From Gordonia crocea (GTDB lineage Bacteria > Actinomycetota > Actinomycetes > Mycobacteriales > Mycobacteriaceae): 64,000 nt of DNA. The position numbers and the translations under genes are program-made. The notes beneath the pieces were generated by a model that saw only the letters and a list, made by a program, of their open reading frames with translations, did not search any database and was not told where the DNA came from. Of this stretch, positions 50,501 through 58,451 are shown piece after piece. The stretch spans positions 1 through 64,000 of the forward strand of contig NZ_BJOU01000011.1 in assembly GCF_009932435.1 (NCBI RefSeq), written 5' to 3'. Positions within the stretch are counted from its first letter, which is position 1; each line of letters starts with the position of its first letter.

Positions 50501-53045
50501 CGAACGCGACGGGACGCTGTTGGTCTCGGCGGCCACGGACTTCGCCGGCCTCGCGGCCGCCATCAGCGGCCTCGCCGAGATCGCCGACGGCGCCGCGTCG
50601 ATCGACGCCGACATCTACGTCAGCTGGCCCGACCAGCCCAACAGCTACGACGAGATGGCCGCGGCGATCCACGACGCGGTGAGCGCCAAGGTGCTGCCCA
50701 AGCAGGTCCACCGCGTCACGATCACCGTGGCGGCGGCCGACAGCGAGTCGATGCACCACCACTTCACGTTCCGGCCGTCGGCCACCGGCCTGACCGAGGA
50801 CCGGCTCATCCGCGGGCTGCACCCCTACATCGCGCAGCGCATGCAGATGGAGCGGTGGCGCAAGTTCGACCTCACCCGGCTGCCCTCCTCCGACGAGGAG
50901 GTCTACCTGTACCGCTGCGTCGCCAAGGCGAATCCCGCCGACGAGCGGCTGGTCGCCTTCACCCAGATCCGGGACCTCACCGCGGTCAACGGCGAGGACG
51001 ACACGCGCCTGCTGACCCTGCCGACGGCGGAGGCGAATTTCGCGATCTGCGTTGATTCCATCCGCCGCGCCCAGGAGCAGCGGCCGCGGTCCAAGCGGTT
51101 CAGCACCAACCGGATCGTCATGTACATCTGGCCGCCGATCGACGTCACCCAGGAACAGTTCCGCTACGTCGTGGAACACACCCTGACCAACTCGGTCTCC
51201 ACCGAGGGCCTGGGTCTCGAGGAGATCCTGCTCATCGGCCGCCAGCGTGACAAGGACACCGGCGAACTGCGCAAGATTGCCGCACACATCACCACCGACG
51301 CCGCCGGCAAGACCCACATCACGGTCGGCGATCCGTCCGACGAACCGGTCGAACCGCTCGACGCCTACCGCCAGAAGGTGTTGCGCGCGCGCAGCCGCGG
51401 CACGGTGTACCCCTACGAGCTGACCGACCTGCTCGGCGACTTCACCGAGTACGACCTCGACGAGTCGAACGCGCTGGTCCCCGTCGACCGCCCCAAGGGC
51501 GCCAACACCGCCGCCGTCGTCGTCGGCACCGTCAGCACGCCGAGCGCCAAGTTCCCCGAAGGGGTGCGACGGGTCATCGTGCTGGGCGATCCGACCAAGT
51601 CGCTGGGCTCGCTCGCCGAACCCGAGTGTCGCCGGATCATCGCGGCGATGGACCTCGCCGAGGAGAGCCGCATCCCCTTCGAGTGGTACGCGCTGTCCTC
51701 GGGCGCGGCCGTGGAGATGGACTCGGGCACCGAGAACCTGGACTGGGTGGCCGCGGCGCTCAAGCGGATCGTCGAGTTCACCCAGGACGGCCACGAGATC
51801 AACATCGTCGTCACCGGGATCAACGTCGGCGGCCAGGCGTACTGGAACGCCGAGGCGACCATGCTGATGCACACCCGCGGCATCCTGGTGATGACCCCGG
51901 ATTCGGCGATGGTGCTGACCGGGAAGCAGGCCCTGGACTTCTCCGGCGGCGTGTCCGCGGAGGACAACTACGGCATCGGCGGTTTCGACCGCGTCATGGG
52001 CCCCAACGGCCAGGCGCAGTATTGGGCGCCCGACCTGCCGGCGGCCCGCGACATCCTGATGAACTACTACGAGCACACCTACGTCGCCCCAGGCGAGGAT
52101 GCCCCGCGGAGTGCGACGACGTCCGACCCGGTCGACCGCGACATCTCCGACTTCCCGCACGCCGTCGAGGGCAGCGACTTCGCCACGGTCGGCGAGATCT
52201 TCTCCGCGGAGAAGAACCCGGACCGCAAGAAGCCGTTCGACATCCGCGCGGTGATGCGCTCGGTCGCCGACCAAGACCATTCGATGGCCGAGCGCTGGGC
52301 CGCGATGGCCGACGCGGAGAACACCGTGGTGGCCGACACGCACCTGGGCGGAACCCCGGTCTGTCTCATCGGCATCGAGTCCAAGCCGGTCCCCCGGCGC
52401 GGATTCCTGCCGACCGACGGCCCGGACACGTTTACCGCGGGAACGCTGTTCCCGCTGTCGTCGAAGAAGGCGGCCCGGGCGATCAACGCGGCGAGCGGCA
52501 ACCGCCCCGTCGTCGTGCTGGCCAACCTGTCCGGCTTCGACGGCTCACCGGAGTCGATGCGCAAGCTGCAGCTGGAGTACGGCGCCGAGATCGGGCGGGC
52601 CATCGTCAACTTCGACGGACCGATCGTCTTCTGCGTGATCTCCCGCTACCACGGCGGCGCGTTCGTGGTCTTCTCCAAGGCGCTCAACCCGAACATGACG
52701 GTGCTGGCCATCGAGGGTTCATACGCCTCGGTGCTCGGCGGTGCCCCCGCCGCGGCCGTCGTGTTCGCCGGCGACGTCCGGTCGCGGACTGCTGCGGATC
52801 CGCGCGTGCAGGAGTTGGAGCGGCGCATCGCCGATTCGACCGGCACCGACCGGGCGACGCTGGCCGCCGAACTCGACGACCTGCGGTCGTCGGTGCGTGC
52901 GGAGAAGATCGCCGAGATCGCCGCCGAATTCGACGCGGTGCACAGCATCGAGCGGGCCGTGCAGGTCGGCTCGGCCGACGAGATCATCCAGGCCTCGCAA
53001 CTGCGGCCGCGGATCATCGACTCGATCCGCCGCGGCAACTCCTGA
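47583..53045 (+). CDS. Single-chain long-chain acyl-CoA carboxylase
   Basis: The 1820-residue enzyme carries all carboxylase activities on one chain. Biotin carboxylase comes first (about 1-450; IAIVNRGEAAMRL, ATP-grasp AGGGGRGIRRV, FLEVNTRLQVEHPITE). A biotinyl domain follows with Lys620 in ESMKMETV. A large central region (about 700-1280) and a carboxyltransferase domain (about 1290-1820; SAMVLTGKQALDFSGG, YHGGAFVVFSKALNP) complete it. It resembles the homohexameric LCC of Mycobacterium avium paratuberculosis, which carboxylates long-chain acyl-CoA. AGAGAG precedes ATG 47583. Confidence 0.92.
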   Translation: MFRRIAIVNRGEAAMRLINAVRDLNAETGQDVATIALVSDVDRTATFAREADASFDLGPAAERPYLNLELLERALRETGADAAWVGWGFVAEDPAFAELCERIGVTFIGPSPDAMRKLGDKIGAKLIAEEVGVPVAPWSGGEVRTQEEAVTAAEKIGYPLMLKATAGGGGRGIRRVDDEADLVDAYQRTRDEAERAFGSGVVFLERLVTGARHVEVQVISDGETAWALGVRDCSVQRRNQKVIEESASPVLSPEEIDEVKTSAERLAVAVGYRGAATVEFLYHPGEKLFAFLEVNTRLQVEHPITEVTNSFDLVRAQLHVASGGKLAGERPLERGHAVEARLNAEDPDRDFAPSPGHIARLNLPTGPGIRVDTGVSEGDTIPADFDSMIAKIIAYGSTRDEALGRLRRAMSRTGVIIEGGATNSSFIIDLLNQPEVIDGSADTGWIDRVRGEGRLVSYEHSSIALAVAAIAAYEEAETAELQRLLATATGGRPQVHHESGRPLDFKLRGATYRVRVARIGGHQFRVVIEAGGEVRTADVELERFDSYAARITVNGTRYRVLADTQGPISVVDVNGVSHRVSRDEGGIVRAPAPALVIATPLAVGGEVEAGDPILVLESMKMETVLRAPFKARLKECEVTVGAQVEAGAPMLRLEPIEDDDDTADATDETVVLDLPEASGDVDPAERADRDREELRSLLMGFDVNPDEGRQPLDDYLQTRAAVVARSGSPLTEEADLIDVFADLAELARIRPKDDDAVDERVHSAREHFHTYLQSLDVEVAGLPESFQTRLSYALGHYGIDDLERNVDLEGAVFRAFLALQRQEDTAPVIAALLRLWLNEPIPDEALRDPVGSALERLVSATQVRFPALADLARGVLHNWFGRPRLHRTREHVYSEVRGHLAELDANPEAGDRPERIAAMVGSTEPLVSLLGRRLAEGLDNSVMLEVLTRRYYGNKGLSAVTRREAGGSTFVSAERDGTLLVSAATDFAGLAAAISGLAEIADGAASIDADIYVSWPDQPNSYDEMAAAIHDAVSAKVLPKQVHRVTITVAAADSESMHHHFTFRPSATGLTEDRLIRGLHPYIAQRMQMERWRKFDLTRLPSSDEEVYLYRCVAKANPADERLVAFTQIRDLTAVNGEDDTRLLTLPTAEANFAICVDSIRRAQEQRPRSKRFSTNRIVMYIWPPIDVTQEQFRYVVEHTLTNSVSTEGLGLEEILLIGRQRDKDTGELRKIAAHITTDAAGKTHITVGDPSDEPVEPLDAYRQKVLRARSRGTVYPYELTDLLGDFTEYDLDESNALVPVDRPKGANTAAVVVGTVSTPSAKFPEGVRRVIVLGDPTKSLGSLAEPECRRIIAAMDLAEESRIPFEWYALSSGAAVEMDSGTENLDWVAAALKRIVEFTQDGHEINIVVTGINVGGQAYWNAEATMLMHTRGILVMTPDSAMVLTGKQALDFSGGVSAEDNYGIGGFDRVMGPNGQAQYWAPDLPAARDILMNYYEHTYVAPGEDAPRSATTSDPVDRDISDFPHAVEGSDFATVGEIFSAEKNPDRKKPFDIRAVMRSVADQDHSMAERWAAMADAENTVVADTHLGGTPVCLIGIESKPVPRRGFLPTDGPDTFTAGTLFPLSSKKAARAINAASGNRPVVVLANLSGFDGSPESMRKLQLEYGAEIGRAIVNFDGPIVFCVISRYHGGAFVVFSKALNPNMTVLAIEGSYASVLGGAPAAAVVFAGDVRSRTAADPRVQELERRIADSTGTDRATLAAELDDLRSSVRAEKIAEIAAEFDAVHSIERAVQVGSADEIIQASQLRPRIIDSIRRGNS

Positions 53046-53046
53046 G

Positions 53047-53081
53047 CAACGCCGCCGGGGGCTCAGGCCCCCGGCGCGTTG
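53047..53081. terminator. Strong hairpin between convergent genes
   Basis: CAACGCCGCCGGGGGC (53047-53062) pairs with GCCCCCGGCGCGTTG (53067-53081), leaving one bulged C and a TCAG loop. It lies directly after the carboxylase stop and overlaps the stop of the convergent SDR gene, so it can terminate both. Confidence 0.75.
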
Positions 53082-53989
53082 ACCTGGCGGGGGGCCGCCT
53101 TGGCCTTGGGCGGCGCCTTGCGTGCGAGGCGCGCGAACTGGTCGTTGGCGATCCGCATCACGACCTCGTAGGGGAACGCGAATTTGCGCGCCCACCAGTA
53201 GCCGAAGCGGATGTCGAACGACGTGTAGACGATGTATCGGTTCTTCTTGATGCCCTTGATGATTGCCGCCGCGGCCTTTTCCGGCGACGCGGCCACGCGG
53301 TGGAAGTTGCCGATCGCGGTGGCCACCTCCTCGTTGTCCCGGTCGATGCCGACGATGTCGACCGTGTTGACCAGTGGCGTCGCCACCGCTCCCGGGCACA
53401 CGAGACTGACGCCGATGTGGTGGCGCCGCAGGTCGAATCGCAGCACCTCCGACACCCCGCGCAGACCGAACTTGCTGGCGCTGTAGGCGGCGTGCCACGG
53501 CAGCGCGAGCAGGCCGGCGGCCGACGAGACGTTGACGAGGTGCCCGCCCTGGCCACGGGCGACCATCTGCGGCACGAAGCACTCGATGATGTGGATCGGC
53601 CCCATGAGGTTCACATCGACCATGGACTTCCAGTGCCGGTGCTCCAGGTTCTCCACCGTGCCCCAGGCGGAGATTCCGGCGATGTTCATGACGACGTCCA
53701 TGACGCCGACCTCGGCGTCGACGGACTGGGCGAACTTGACCACCCAGTCGTAGTCGGACACATCGCCGGCCTGGTGGTAGAGCACGGTTCCCCCGGCGGC
53801 CCGGACATCGGCGGCGAGTTCGTCGAGTGGCTCGGGATGCAGGTCGGTGACGACCAGTTCGGCCCCCTCGGCCGCGGCGGCGAGCGCCGTGGCACGGCCG
53901 ATTCCGCTTGCCGCACCGGTGATCAGGACCTTGCGCCCGCGCAGCGAGCGCACCGGCGGGGCCATGTAGAACAAATCCTTGAGACTCAT
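53063..53989 (-). CDS. Short-chain dehydrogenase/reductase
   Basis: The 308-residue SDR has the NAD(P) motif TGAASGIGRATALAAAAEGA, NIAGIS for the NNAG-like position, catalytic Ser in VNVSSAAGLLALP and YSASKFGLRG (Tyr and Lys). The C-terminal extension (IVYTSFDIRFGYWWARKF) is like membrane-associated lipid SDRs. It probably acts on a lipid carbonyl or hydroxyl. ATG 53989 gives the family start (MSLKDLFYM). It is convergent with the acyl-CoA carboxylase. Confidence 0.88.
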   Translation of the reverse strand: MSLKDLFYMAPPVRSLRGRKVLITGAASGIGRATALAAAAEGAELVVTDLHPEPLDELAADVRAAGGTVLYHQAGDVSDYDWVVKFAQSVDAEVGVMDVVMNIAGISAWGTVENLEHRHWKSMVDVNLMGPIHIIECFVPQMVARGQGGHLVNVSSAAGLLALPWHAAYSASKFGLRGVSEVLRFDLRRHHIGVSLVCPGAVATPLVNTVDIVGIDRDNEEVATAIGNFHRVAASPEKAAAAIIKGIKKNRYIVYTSFDIRFGYWWARKFAFPYEVVMRIANDQFARLARKAPPKAKAAPRQVNAPGA

Positions 53990-54072
53990 GCCACACAGCG
54001 TAGCCCTCAGAGATCCGCCTCTCGATCCGGTCGCGAACACCGCATCCGATCCCGGGACCGCAGCCGGGCCGG

Positions 54073-55128
54073 TCAGATCGGCAGCTTGCCCCCGAAAAGG
54101 CCGTACACGACGGCGAGCATCGCCTTGAGCACCTCGGACCCGGCGTCGGCGGCCGGACCGGTCAGGAAGGAGGTGATCCCGCCCAGGTCCCCGCTGCGCA
54201 TCATCTGCTGGACCCCGGGGAGCAGGCCCGCCAGACCCGACCCGTCCGGCGCCGCCGGTCCGTCGCCGACCTTGCCCAGCAGCCCCGTTCCGGCGCTCGA
54301 CCCGGTCAGGTAGTTCAGTGCGCCGTCGGTCACCGCGGTCGCGTACTTGATCTGGCTGTCGTGGGCCGCGAGCGCCTGTGCCTCAGTCGGGTTGGACAGG
54401 TTGCCCATCTCGACGAATACCAGCGGCACGTGGGTCGTGTTCGGACCGGCGATGTCGGACCGCTCTTGGATCCCGTCATTCGCCCCGACATAGTTGGACG
54501 GGGTGAAGCCGGCCTTCTTGAACGCATCGCGCATCACGGTCGAGGCCTTGCGCCCTTCGCCGCGCTGGACGGCGTCGGCCTTCTTGTCGGGCACCGGCAG
54601 CTTCGGCACGATCAGGTGAAAGCCGCGCTTGCCCGGGTCGGAGCCCTGGCTCGACGAGTCGGCGTGGATGCTGATGGCGAGGTTGGCGCCGGAGCGGTTG
54701 GCCGCCGCGGCCCGCTCGTCGATGCACCCGCCCCACCCGGTGTCATCGTTGCGGCTGAGCACCACGCGGGCGCCTTGGCTTTCCAGCGCCCCCTTGACCA
54801 GCTGGGCCACCTGCCAGTTCACCGTGTGTTCCTTGACCCCGTTGACCCCGGTCGCGCCCGAGGTCTGGCAGGGCTTGCGCCCGCCCCGCCCGTCGGGTAC
54901 CTGCTTGTTCAGCGAGTGTCCGGCCGCCGACCCCTGGTGCCCGGGGTCGAGGAAGACGGTCTTGCCCGACAACTGTTTGGCCCCCGGCACCGCCGGAGCC
55001 GGTGCCGCCGGGGCGGGTGCCGCCGGGGCCGGGGCCGCCGGACGCGGCGCGGCGTGCGTCGGCGCCGACACCGCGATCGATGCCGACGCGGCAACGAACA
55101 ACGCAACGCTGGTCATGGTCTTGCGCAT
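54073..55128 (-). CDS. Secreted N-acetylmuramoyl-L-alanine amidase (Amidase_3)
   Basis: The 351-residue enzyme has a signal peptide (cleavage near THAAP, residue 26), a Pro-Ala linker (30-48), and an Amidase_3 domain. The zinc ligands are visible: His64 in LDPGHQG, Glu in GCIDERAAAANRSGA and His in ISIHADS, with the catalytic Glu in VFVEMGNLSN. It cuts the bond between muramic acid and peptide in peptidoglycan. A C-terminal ~100-residue region after 250 is extra. GGAGGGG precedes the ATG. Two CTAGTCAC boxes lie 32-48 bp upstream. Confidence 0.9.
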   Translation of the reverse strand: MRKTMTSVALFVAASASIAVSAPTHAAPRPAAPAPAAPAPAAPAPAVPGAKQLSGKTVFLDPGHQGSAAGHSLNKQVPDGRGGRKPCQTSGATGVNGVKEHTVNWQVAQLVKGALESQGARVVLSRNDDTGWGGCIDERAAAANRSGANLAISIHADSSSQGSDPGKRGFHLIVPKLPVPDKKADAVQRGEGRKASTVMRDAFKKAGFTPSNYVGANDGIQERSDIAGPNTTHVPLVFVEMGNLSNPTEAQALAAHDSQIKYATAVTDGALNYLTGSSAGTGLLGKVGDGPAAPDGSGLAGLLPGVQQMMRSGDLGGITSFLTGPAADAGSEVLKAMLAVVYGLFGGKLPI

Positions 55129-55157
55129 TTCTGAAAGCCCCTCCGGGTGCCAAACAC

Positions 55158-55176
55158 CACTAGTCACACTAGTCAC
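55158..55176. promoter_or_regulatory. Two overlapping CACTAGTCAC boxes upstream of the amidase gene
   Basis: CACTAGTCACACTAGTCAC consists of two CACTAGTCAC copies sharing one base, a 9-bp period. The CTAGTNAC core occurs three times before the secreted-protein gene at 5.8 kb. GTCACA-type direct repeats at 9-bp spacing recall reported MtrA sites, and MtrA controls cell-wall hydrolases in mycobacteria. The regulator identity is inferred. Confidence 0.5.
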
Positions 55177-55265
55177 TTCTTTAACAAGTGAACCATCGCG
55201 CACCACGCCCCGGCCAGTTCGCCGACGGAGTTGTTAGCAGGCTGTGACGTACCCCGTGACCGCCG

Positions 55266-56312
55266 TTACCCCGCCCCCTGCGCGGTGTCCGGGTCGTAGC
55301 GGAGCAGGCTCAGCGGACCGAACTCGTCGTCCGCGTCCACCGCGGTCAGGTCCGCGCAGGCCACCCGGGCCGACGCCACATCCAGTCCCGCACCGATCAA
55401 CACGATGGTGTTGCGCGACGCCCCCTCGCCCCGCCGTGCCGCCCGTGCGGCGCGGACGCGTCCACCCACCGCGGACAGCTCGAGCGTCCCGCGGAAGAAC
55501 TCCGACTCGACCTCGACCCAGCCCTTGATCCGGTAGCAGCCCGCCGGTGGCCGCTCCACCAGCCGGGCCACCGCACGTGGATTGACCGGCCCGTCGCCCT
55601 CCCACGTGAATTGCTGGTAGTCCTCGTGCAGGTGGTGGTGACCGGCATGCGCACCGTCATCCGGCCCGTCCTGCGCCCGCAGCAGGTCGTCCAGCGTCAG
55701 TTGCTCCGCACCGACGCGCTCCGGCCGCGGACCCGCGTCGACGAGGATCGCGGGGTCGACCGCCCCCTCGGCCGTGACGACGCGCGCCGCGGTCGGGTTG
55801 ACCGTATCCAGCTCCGCCCCCACCGACGCCAGCGTTGCACCGTCAACCAAGTCGGCCTTGTTGACCACCACCAGGTCGGCAACCCGGGTGTGCCGCAGCG
55901 CCTCGGCAGGAAGATCGCCGGCGGCGGCCGCCGCGGCGTCGACGACATAGACCATCCCGCCGTAGGCCACCTGCGGGTCGGCCATCCCCACCACGCGGCG
56001 GATCATGCTGACCGGGTCGGCGATCCCCGACGTCTCCACCACCACCGCGTCGACGTCGGTGCGCACCAAGCGGGCCAACGCGTCGTCGAAGCCGTCGGAA
56101 TCGGTTGCGCAACACAGGCACCCGTTGCCGAATCCCACGACCCCGTCGACTTGGCTGGCGACCATCAGGGCGTCGACGTTGACCGCACCGAAATCATTGA
56201 CACAAACCCCCAGCCGCCGGCCGTCGGCATGGCGCAACAGATGGTTGAGCACGGTCGTCTTCCCCGCTCCCAGGAATCCGCCGAGAATGATCACCGGCGT
56301 GGGACTAGGCAC
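55266..56312 (-). CDS. CobW/COG0523-family metal GTPase
   Basis: The 348-residue GTPase has a P-loop (ILGGFLGAGKTTVLNHLL), the metal motif CLCC in GNGCLCCATD, VVETSGIADP (switch), VVNKADL, and a His-rich loop DGAHAGHHHLHED suited to zinc. The C-terminal CobW domain ends the protein. COG0523 proteins deliver metal, often zinc, to client enzymes. GTG 56312 overlaps the trhO stop by 8 nt. No Zur box was recognised. Confidence 0.87.
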   Translation of the reverse strand: MPSPTPVIILGGFLGAGKTTVLNHLLRHADGRRLGVCVNDFGAVNVDALMVASQVDGVVGFGNGCLCCATDSDGFDDALARLVRTDVDAVVVETSGIADPVSMIRRVVGMADPQVAYGGMVYVVDAAAAAAGDLPAEALRHTRVADLVVVNKADLVDGATLASVGAELDTVNPTAARVVTAEGAVDPAILVDAGPRPERVGAEQLTLDDLLRAQDGPDDGAHAGHHHLHEDYQQFTWEGDGPVNPRAVARLVERPPAGCYRIKGWVEVESEFFRGTLELSAVGGRVRAARAARRGEGASRNTIVLIGAGLDVASARVACADLTAVDADDEFGPLSLLRYDPDTAQGAG

Positions 56313-57153
56313 CGAGACACCCTTCGCACACCACGACGAGATCTCTCCCCTCCGCATCGGGAAAGTTCGCCACGTTCTTGGTCGCGTTGCCACACCGACT
56401 GCATCGGCCGATGACCGCGGCATGATCGGAGAAGTCGACGCTCATTCGATCGTCGAAGACGTACATCGAGCCCTCCCACAACCCGTCATCGCCATACTGC
56501 TCGCCATAGCGGACGATTCCACCGTCGATCTGATAGACCTCGGAGAATCCCCGTTCGACCAGCAAGGCGCTAAGGACCTCGCACCGGACTCCACCGGTGC
56601 AATAGGTGATGACTGGACGATCGCGATACTCGTCGAAACGACCGCCGTCGACAAAGTCGAGAAGGTCGCGCGTGGTCTGCGCGGGGGGTATGACGGCATT
56701 GCGGAATCGCCCGATCTGGCCCTCGATGGCATTTCGCCCGTCGATGAAGACGACCTCGTCACCACGCCGCTGAACCAATGCGTTTACCTGTGTCGGACTC
56801 AAGTGGACGCCTGTCCCGACCACCCCGTCGGCGTCCACACGCACCCGCGACGGGTCGCCGAAGGTCACGATCTCGGGGCGGACCTTCACCGAGAGCCGCG
56901 GAAAATCGGCTCCCCCGCCCTCCGACCACTTGATATCGGCATCGGCGAACGCGGGGTATTGCCGGGTCGCTCTGACGTACCGTTTGACGTCGGGGAGGTC
57001 ACCTCCGACGGTGGCGTTGATACCGTGGGGCGACACGATGATTCGACCGGTCAGCCCCGACGTCGACGCCAGCGCGAGTTGCCACAGCCGGATGGCCTCC
57101 GGGTCGGACAGCGGCGTGAACACGTAGAACAGCACAATCTTGGGAGTCGCCAC
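56305..57153 (-). CDS. trhO: tRNA uridine(34) hydroxylase TrhO (rhodanese-like)
   Basis: The 282-residue protein matches TrhO/YceA: an N-terminal acylphosphatase-like part (VLFYVFTPLSDPEAIRLW, SPHGINATVGG) and a rhodanese domain with active-site Cys in TYCTGGVRCEVLSALL. A C-terminal zinc-knuckle-like CSRCG...CEGC follows. TrhO hydroxylates U34 of certain tRNAs using oxygen and prephenate-derived routes. Its ATG begins one base away from the divergent lipoprotein GTG. Confidence 0.92.
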   Translation of the reverse strand: MATPKIVLFYVFTPLSDPEAIRLWQLALASTSGLTGRIIVSPHGINATVGGDLPDVKRYVRATRQYPAFADADIKWSEGGGADFPRLSVKVRPEIVTFGDPSRVRVDADGVVGTGVHLSPTQVNALVQRRGDEVVFIDGRNAIEGQIGRFRNAVIPPAQTTRDLLDFVDGGRFDEYRDRPVITYCTGGVRCEVLSALLVERGFSEVYQIDGGIVRYGEQYGDDGLWEGSMYVFDDRMSVDFSDHAAVIGRCSRCGNATKNVANFPDAEGRDLVVVCEGCLGA

Positions 57154-57154
57154 A

Positions 57155-57955
57155 GTGCAAGGTTACGGATATCGACGGCGCGCGCGGCGCCGGGTGCGGG
57201 TGGCCTGGGCCGGGGCCGCCGCACTCATGGTCGCGACGGCGGCGCTGTCGGTGAACGGCTGCTCGATCGTCTCCGACCTCGCCACCCCCGACGAGTCCCG
57301 CACGATCATCATCCCCGGGACCGATGCGCTCACCACGGAATCCTCGGTCGCCGCGACCGCGTCGACCGACCCGTCCGAAGACACCGACTCGGAGACGGGC
57401 CGGTGGGACGACTACTCCTACGGCCACGTCATCAACGTCGCGCCGCGCGCCGATGCCCAGCGGTATCACCGCGCCGCGAAGTCATCGCGGTCCCCACTGA
57501 CGACGACGAGCGGATTTCACTTCAGCACCCCGGACCGGGCAGTGCAATGTTCGACCGGGGCGAATGGAACCGGGACACTGTCCTGCGTGTCCCGGCGGGT
57601 GGCGGGTCCACCGAACGCGCCCACCGGAACTCCGAGCACCTGCAAATGGAATCCGACGGCGGTCACCCTCGGCCCGGCCGGACCGGCGGCGGGCGCCTGT
57701 TCCGATCTCTATCCGGTAATGACTCGATCGACGATCCTTCCGTTCGGCGAGATGCTCGCCGTCGGCCGATTCAAATGCCTCAATTCGGTCGAGGGAATGT
57801 TCTGTATCCAGTCCACCGGCACCGGATTCGCCATCACCACCAATGGATTCCGCGAGATTCGCGCCGATCAACGCGCCCCGAAATCATTGCGCGGCCCCGC
57901 CCCTGATGAGGATCGACCGACGCGTAGCCGACCGTCATCGCGGCCCACCTCTTAA
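57155..57955 (+). CDS. Lipoprotein, function unknown
   Basis: The 266-residue protein has a very basic N terminus (YRRRARRRVRV), a hydrophobic stretch and lipobox LSVNGC. A Thr/Ser/Asp-rich linker follows, then a domain with four to six Cys (VQCSTG, LSCVSR, STCKWN, GACSDL, FKCLNS, MFCIQS) that probably forms disulfides, ending in a disordered basic tail. GTG 57155 is used; TTG 57140 overlaps the divergent trhO start codon. A downstream GTG such as that in RVRVAW is also possible. No family is recognised. Confidence 0.68.
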   Translation: MQGYGYRRRARRRVRVAWAGAAALMVATAALSVNGCSIVSDLATPDESRTIIIPGTDALTTESSVAATASTDPSEDTDSETGRWDDYSYGHVINVAPRADAQRYHRAAKSSRSPLTTTSGFHFSTPDRAVQCSTGANGTGTLSCVSRRVAGPPNAPTGTPSTCKWNPTAVTLGPAGPAAGACSDLYPVMTRSTILPFGEMLAVGRFKCLNSVEGMFCIQSTGTGFAITTNGFREIRADQRAPKSLRGPAPDEDRPTRSRPSSRPTS

Positions 57956-58058
57956 TTCGCGTACAATTGCCAGCGTCCGTTAAGGAATTCCTGTTATCGT
58001 CTCTTTAGCCAATGGTGTTCACTAACGAGAAGCGCCGACAAACACGAGGGGTTATACA

Positions 58059-58382
58059 ATGGCACGCAAGGCAGTAATCCAGATTTTCGATGATCTTGAC
58101 GGCAAGCAGCTCGACGAGCACGAGACCGTCCGATTCAGCATCGACGGCCGGTCGTATGAATTCGACACCTCGCCCAAGAACGCCGCCGCATTCCGCGATT
58201 CGCTGGCCAAGTACATCGCGGCCGCGCGTCCGGTGCGGGCCGGCGGTCGCCGTCAGTCCGGCGGTCGCGGCAAGTTCGAGACCCAGAAGATCCGCGATTG
58301 GGCCAACGCCAACGGTTACACCGTGAGCGACCGGGGCCGGATCCCCGGACACATCGTCGAAGCCTACGAAGCGGCGAACTGA
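58059..58382 (+). CDS. lsr2: Nucleoid-associated protein Lsr2
   Basis: The 107-residue protein has the Lsr2 N-terminal dimerisation domain (MARKAVIQIFDDLDGKQL, VRFSIDGRSYEFD), a basic linker (RAGGRRQSGGRGK) and the C-terminal DNA-binding domain IRDWANANGYTVSDRGRIPG with the RGR minor-groove hook. It bridges and silences AT-rich DNA like H-NS. GAGGGG precedes the ATG. Its own 100-bp upstream region is AT-rich, consistent with autoregulation. A hairpin terminator follows. Confidence 0.96.
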   Translation: MARKAVIQIFDDLDGKQLDEHETVRFSIDGRSYEFDTSPKNAAAFRDSLAKYIAAARPVRAGGRRQSGGRGKFETQKIRDWANANGYTVSDRGRIPGHIVEAYEAAN

Positions 58383-58400
58383 CTTCCCCGAACAACAGCC

Positions 58401-58434
58401 CAGCGCCACGAAGGCCTCTGCCTTCGGGGCGCTG
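58401..58434 (+). terminator. Hairpin terminator after lsr2
   Basis: CAGCGCCACGAAGG (58401-58414) pairs with CCTTCGGGGCGCTG (58421-58434), with one A-G mismatch and a 6-nt loop, followed by TTCTGTG. It begins 18 bp after the lsr2 stop. Confidence 0.8.
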
Positions 58435-58451
58435 TTCTGTGATGGGGCGAC

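Noticed and set aside
48324..52343. 1339-codon open frame on the - strand
   Set aside because: It is antisense to the single-chain carboxylase. Its translation is low-complexity (Arg, Gly, Val, Asp, Gln, His) with no domain, as expected for the shadow of a high-GC gene.
51626..54313. 895-codon open frame on the + strand
   Set aside because: It is out of frame with the carboxylase and antisense to the SDR and amidase. No motif is visible.
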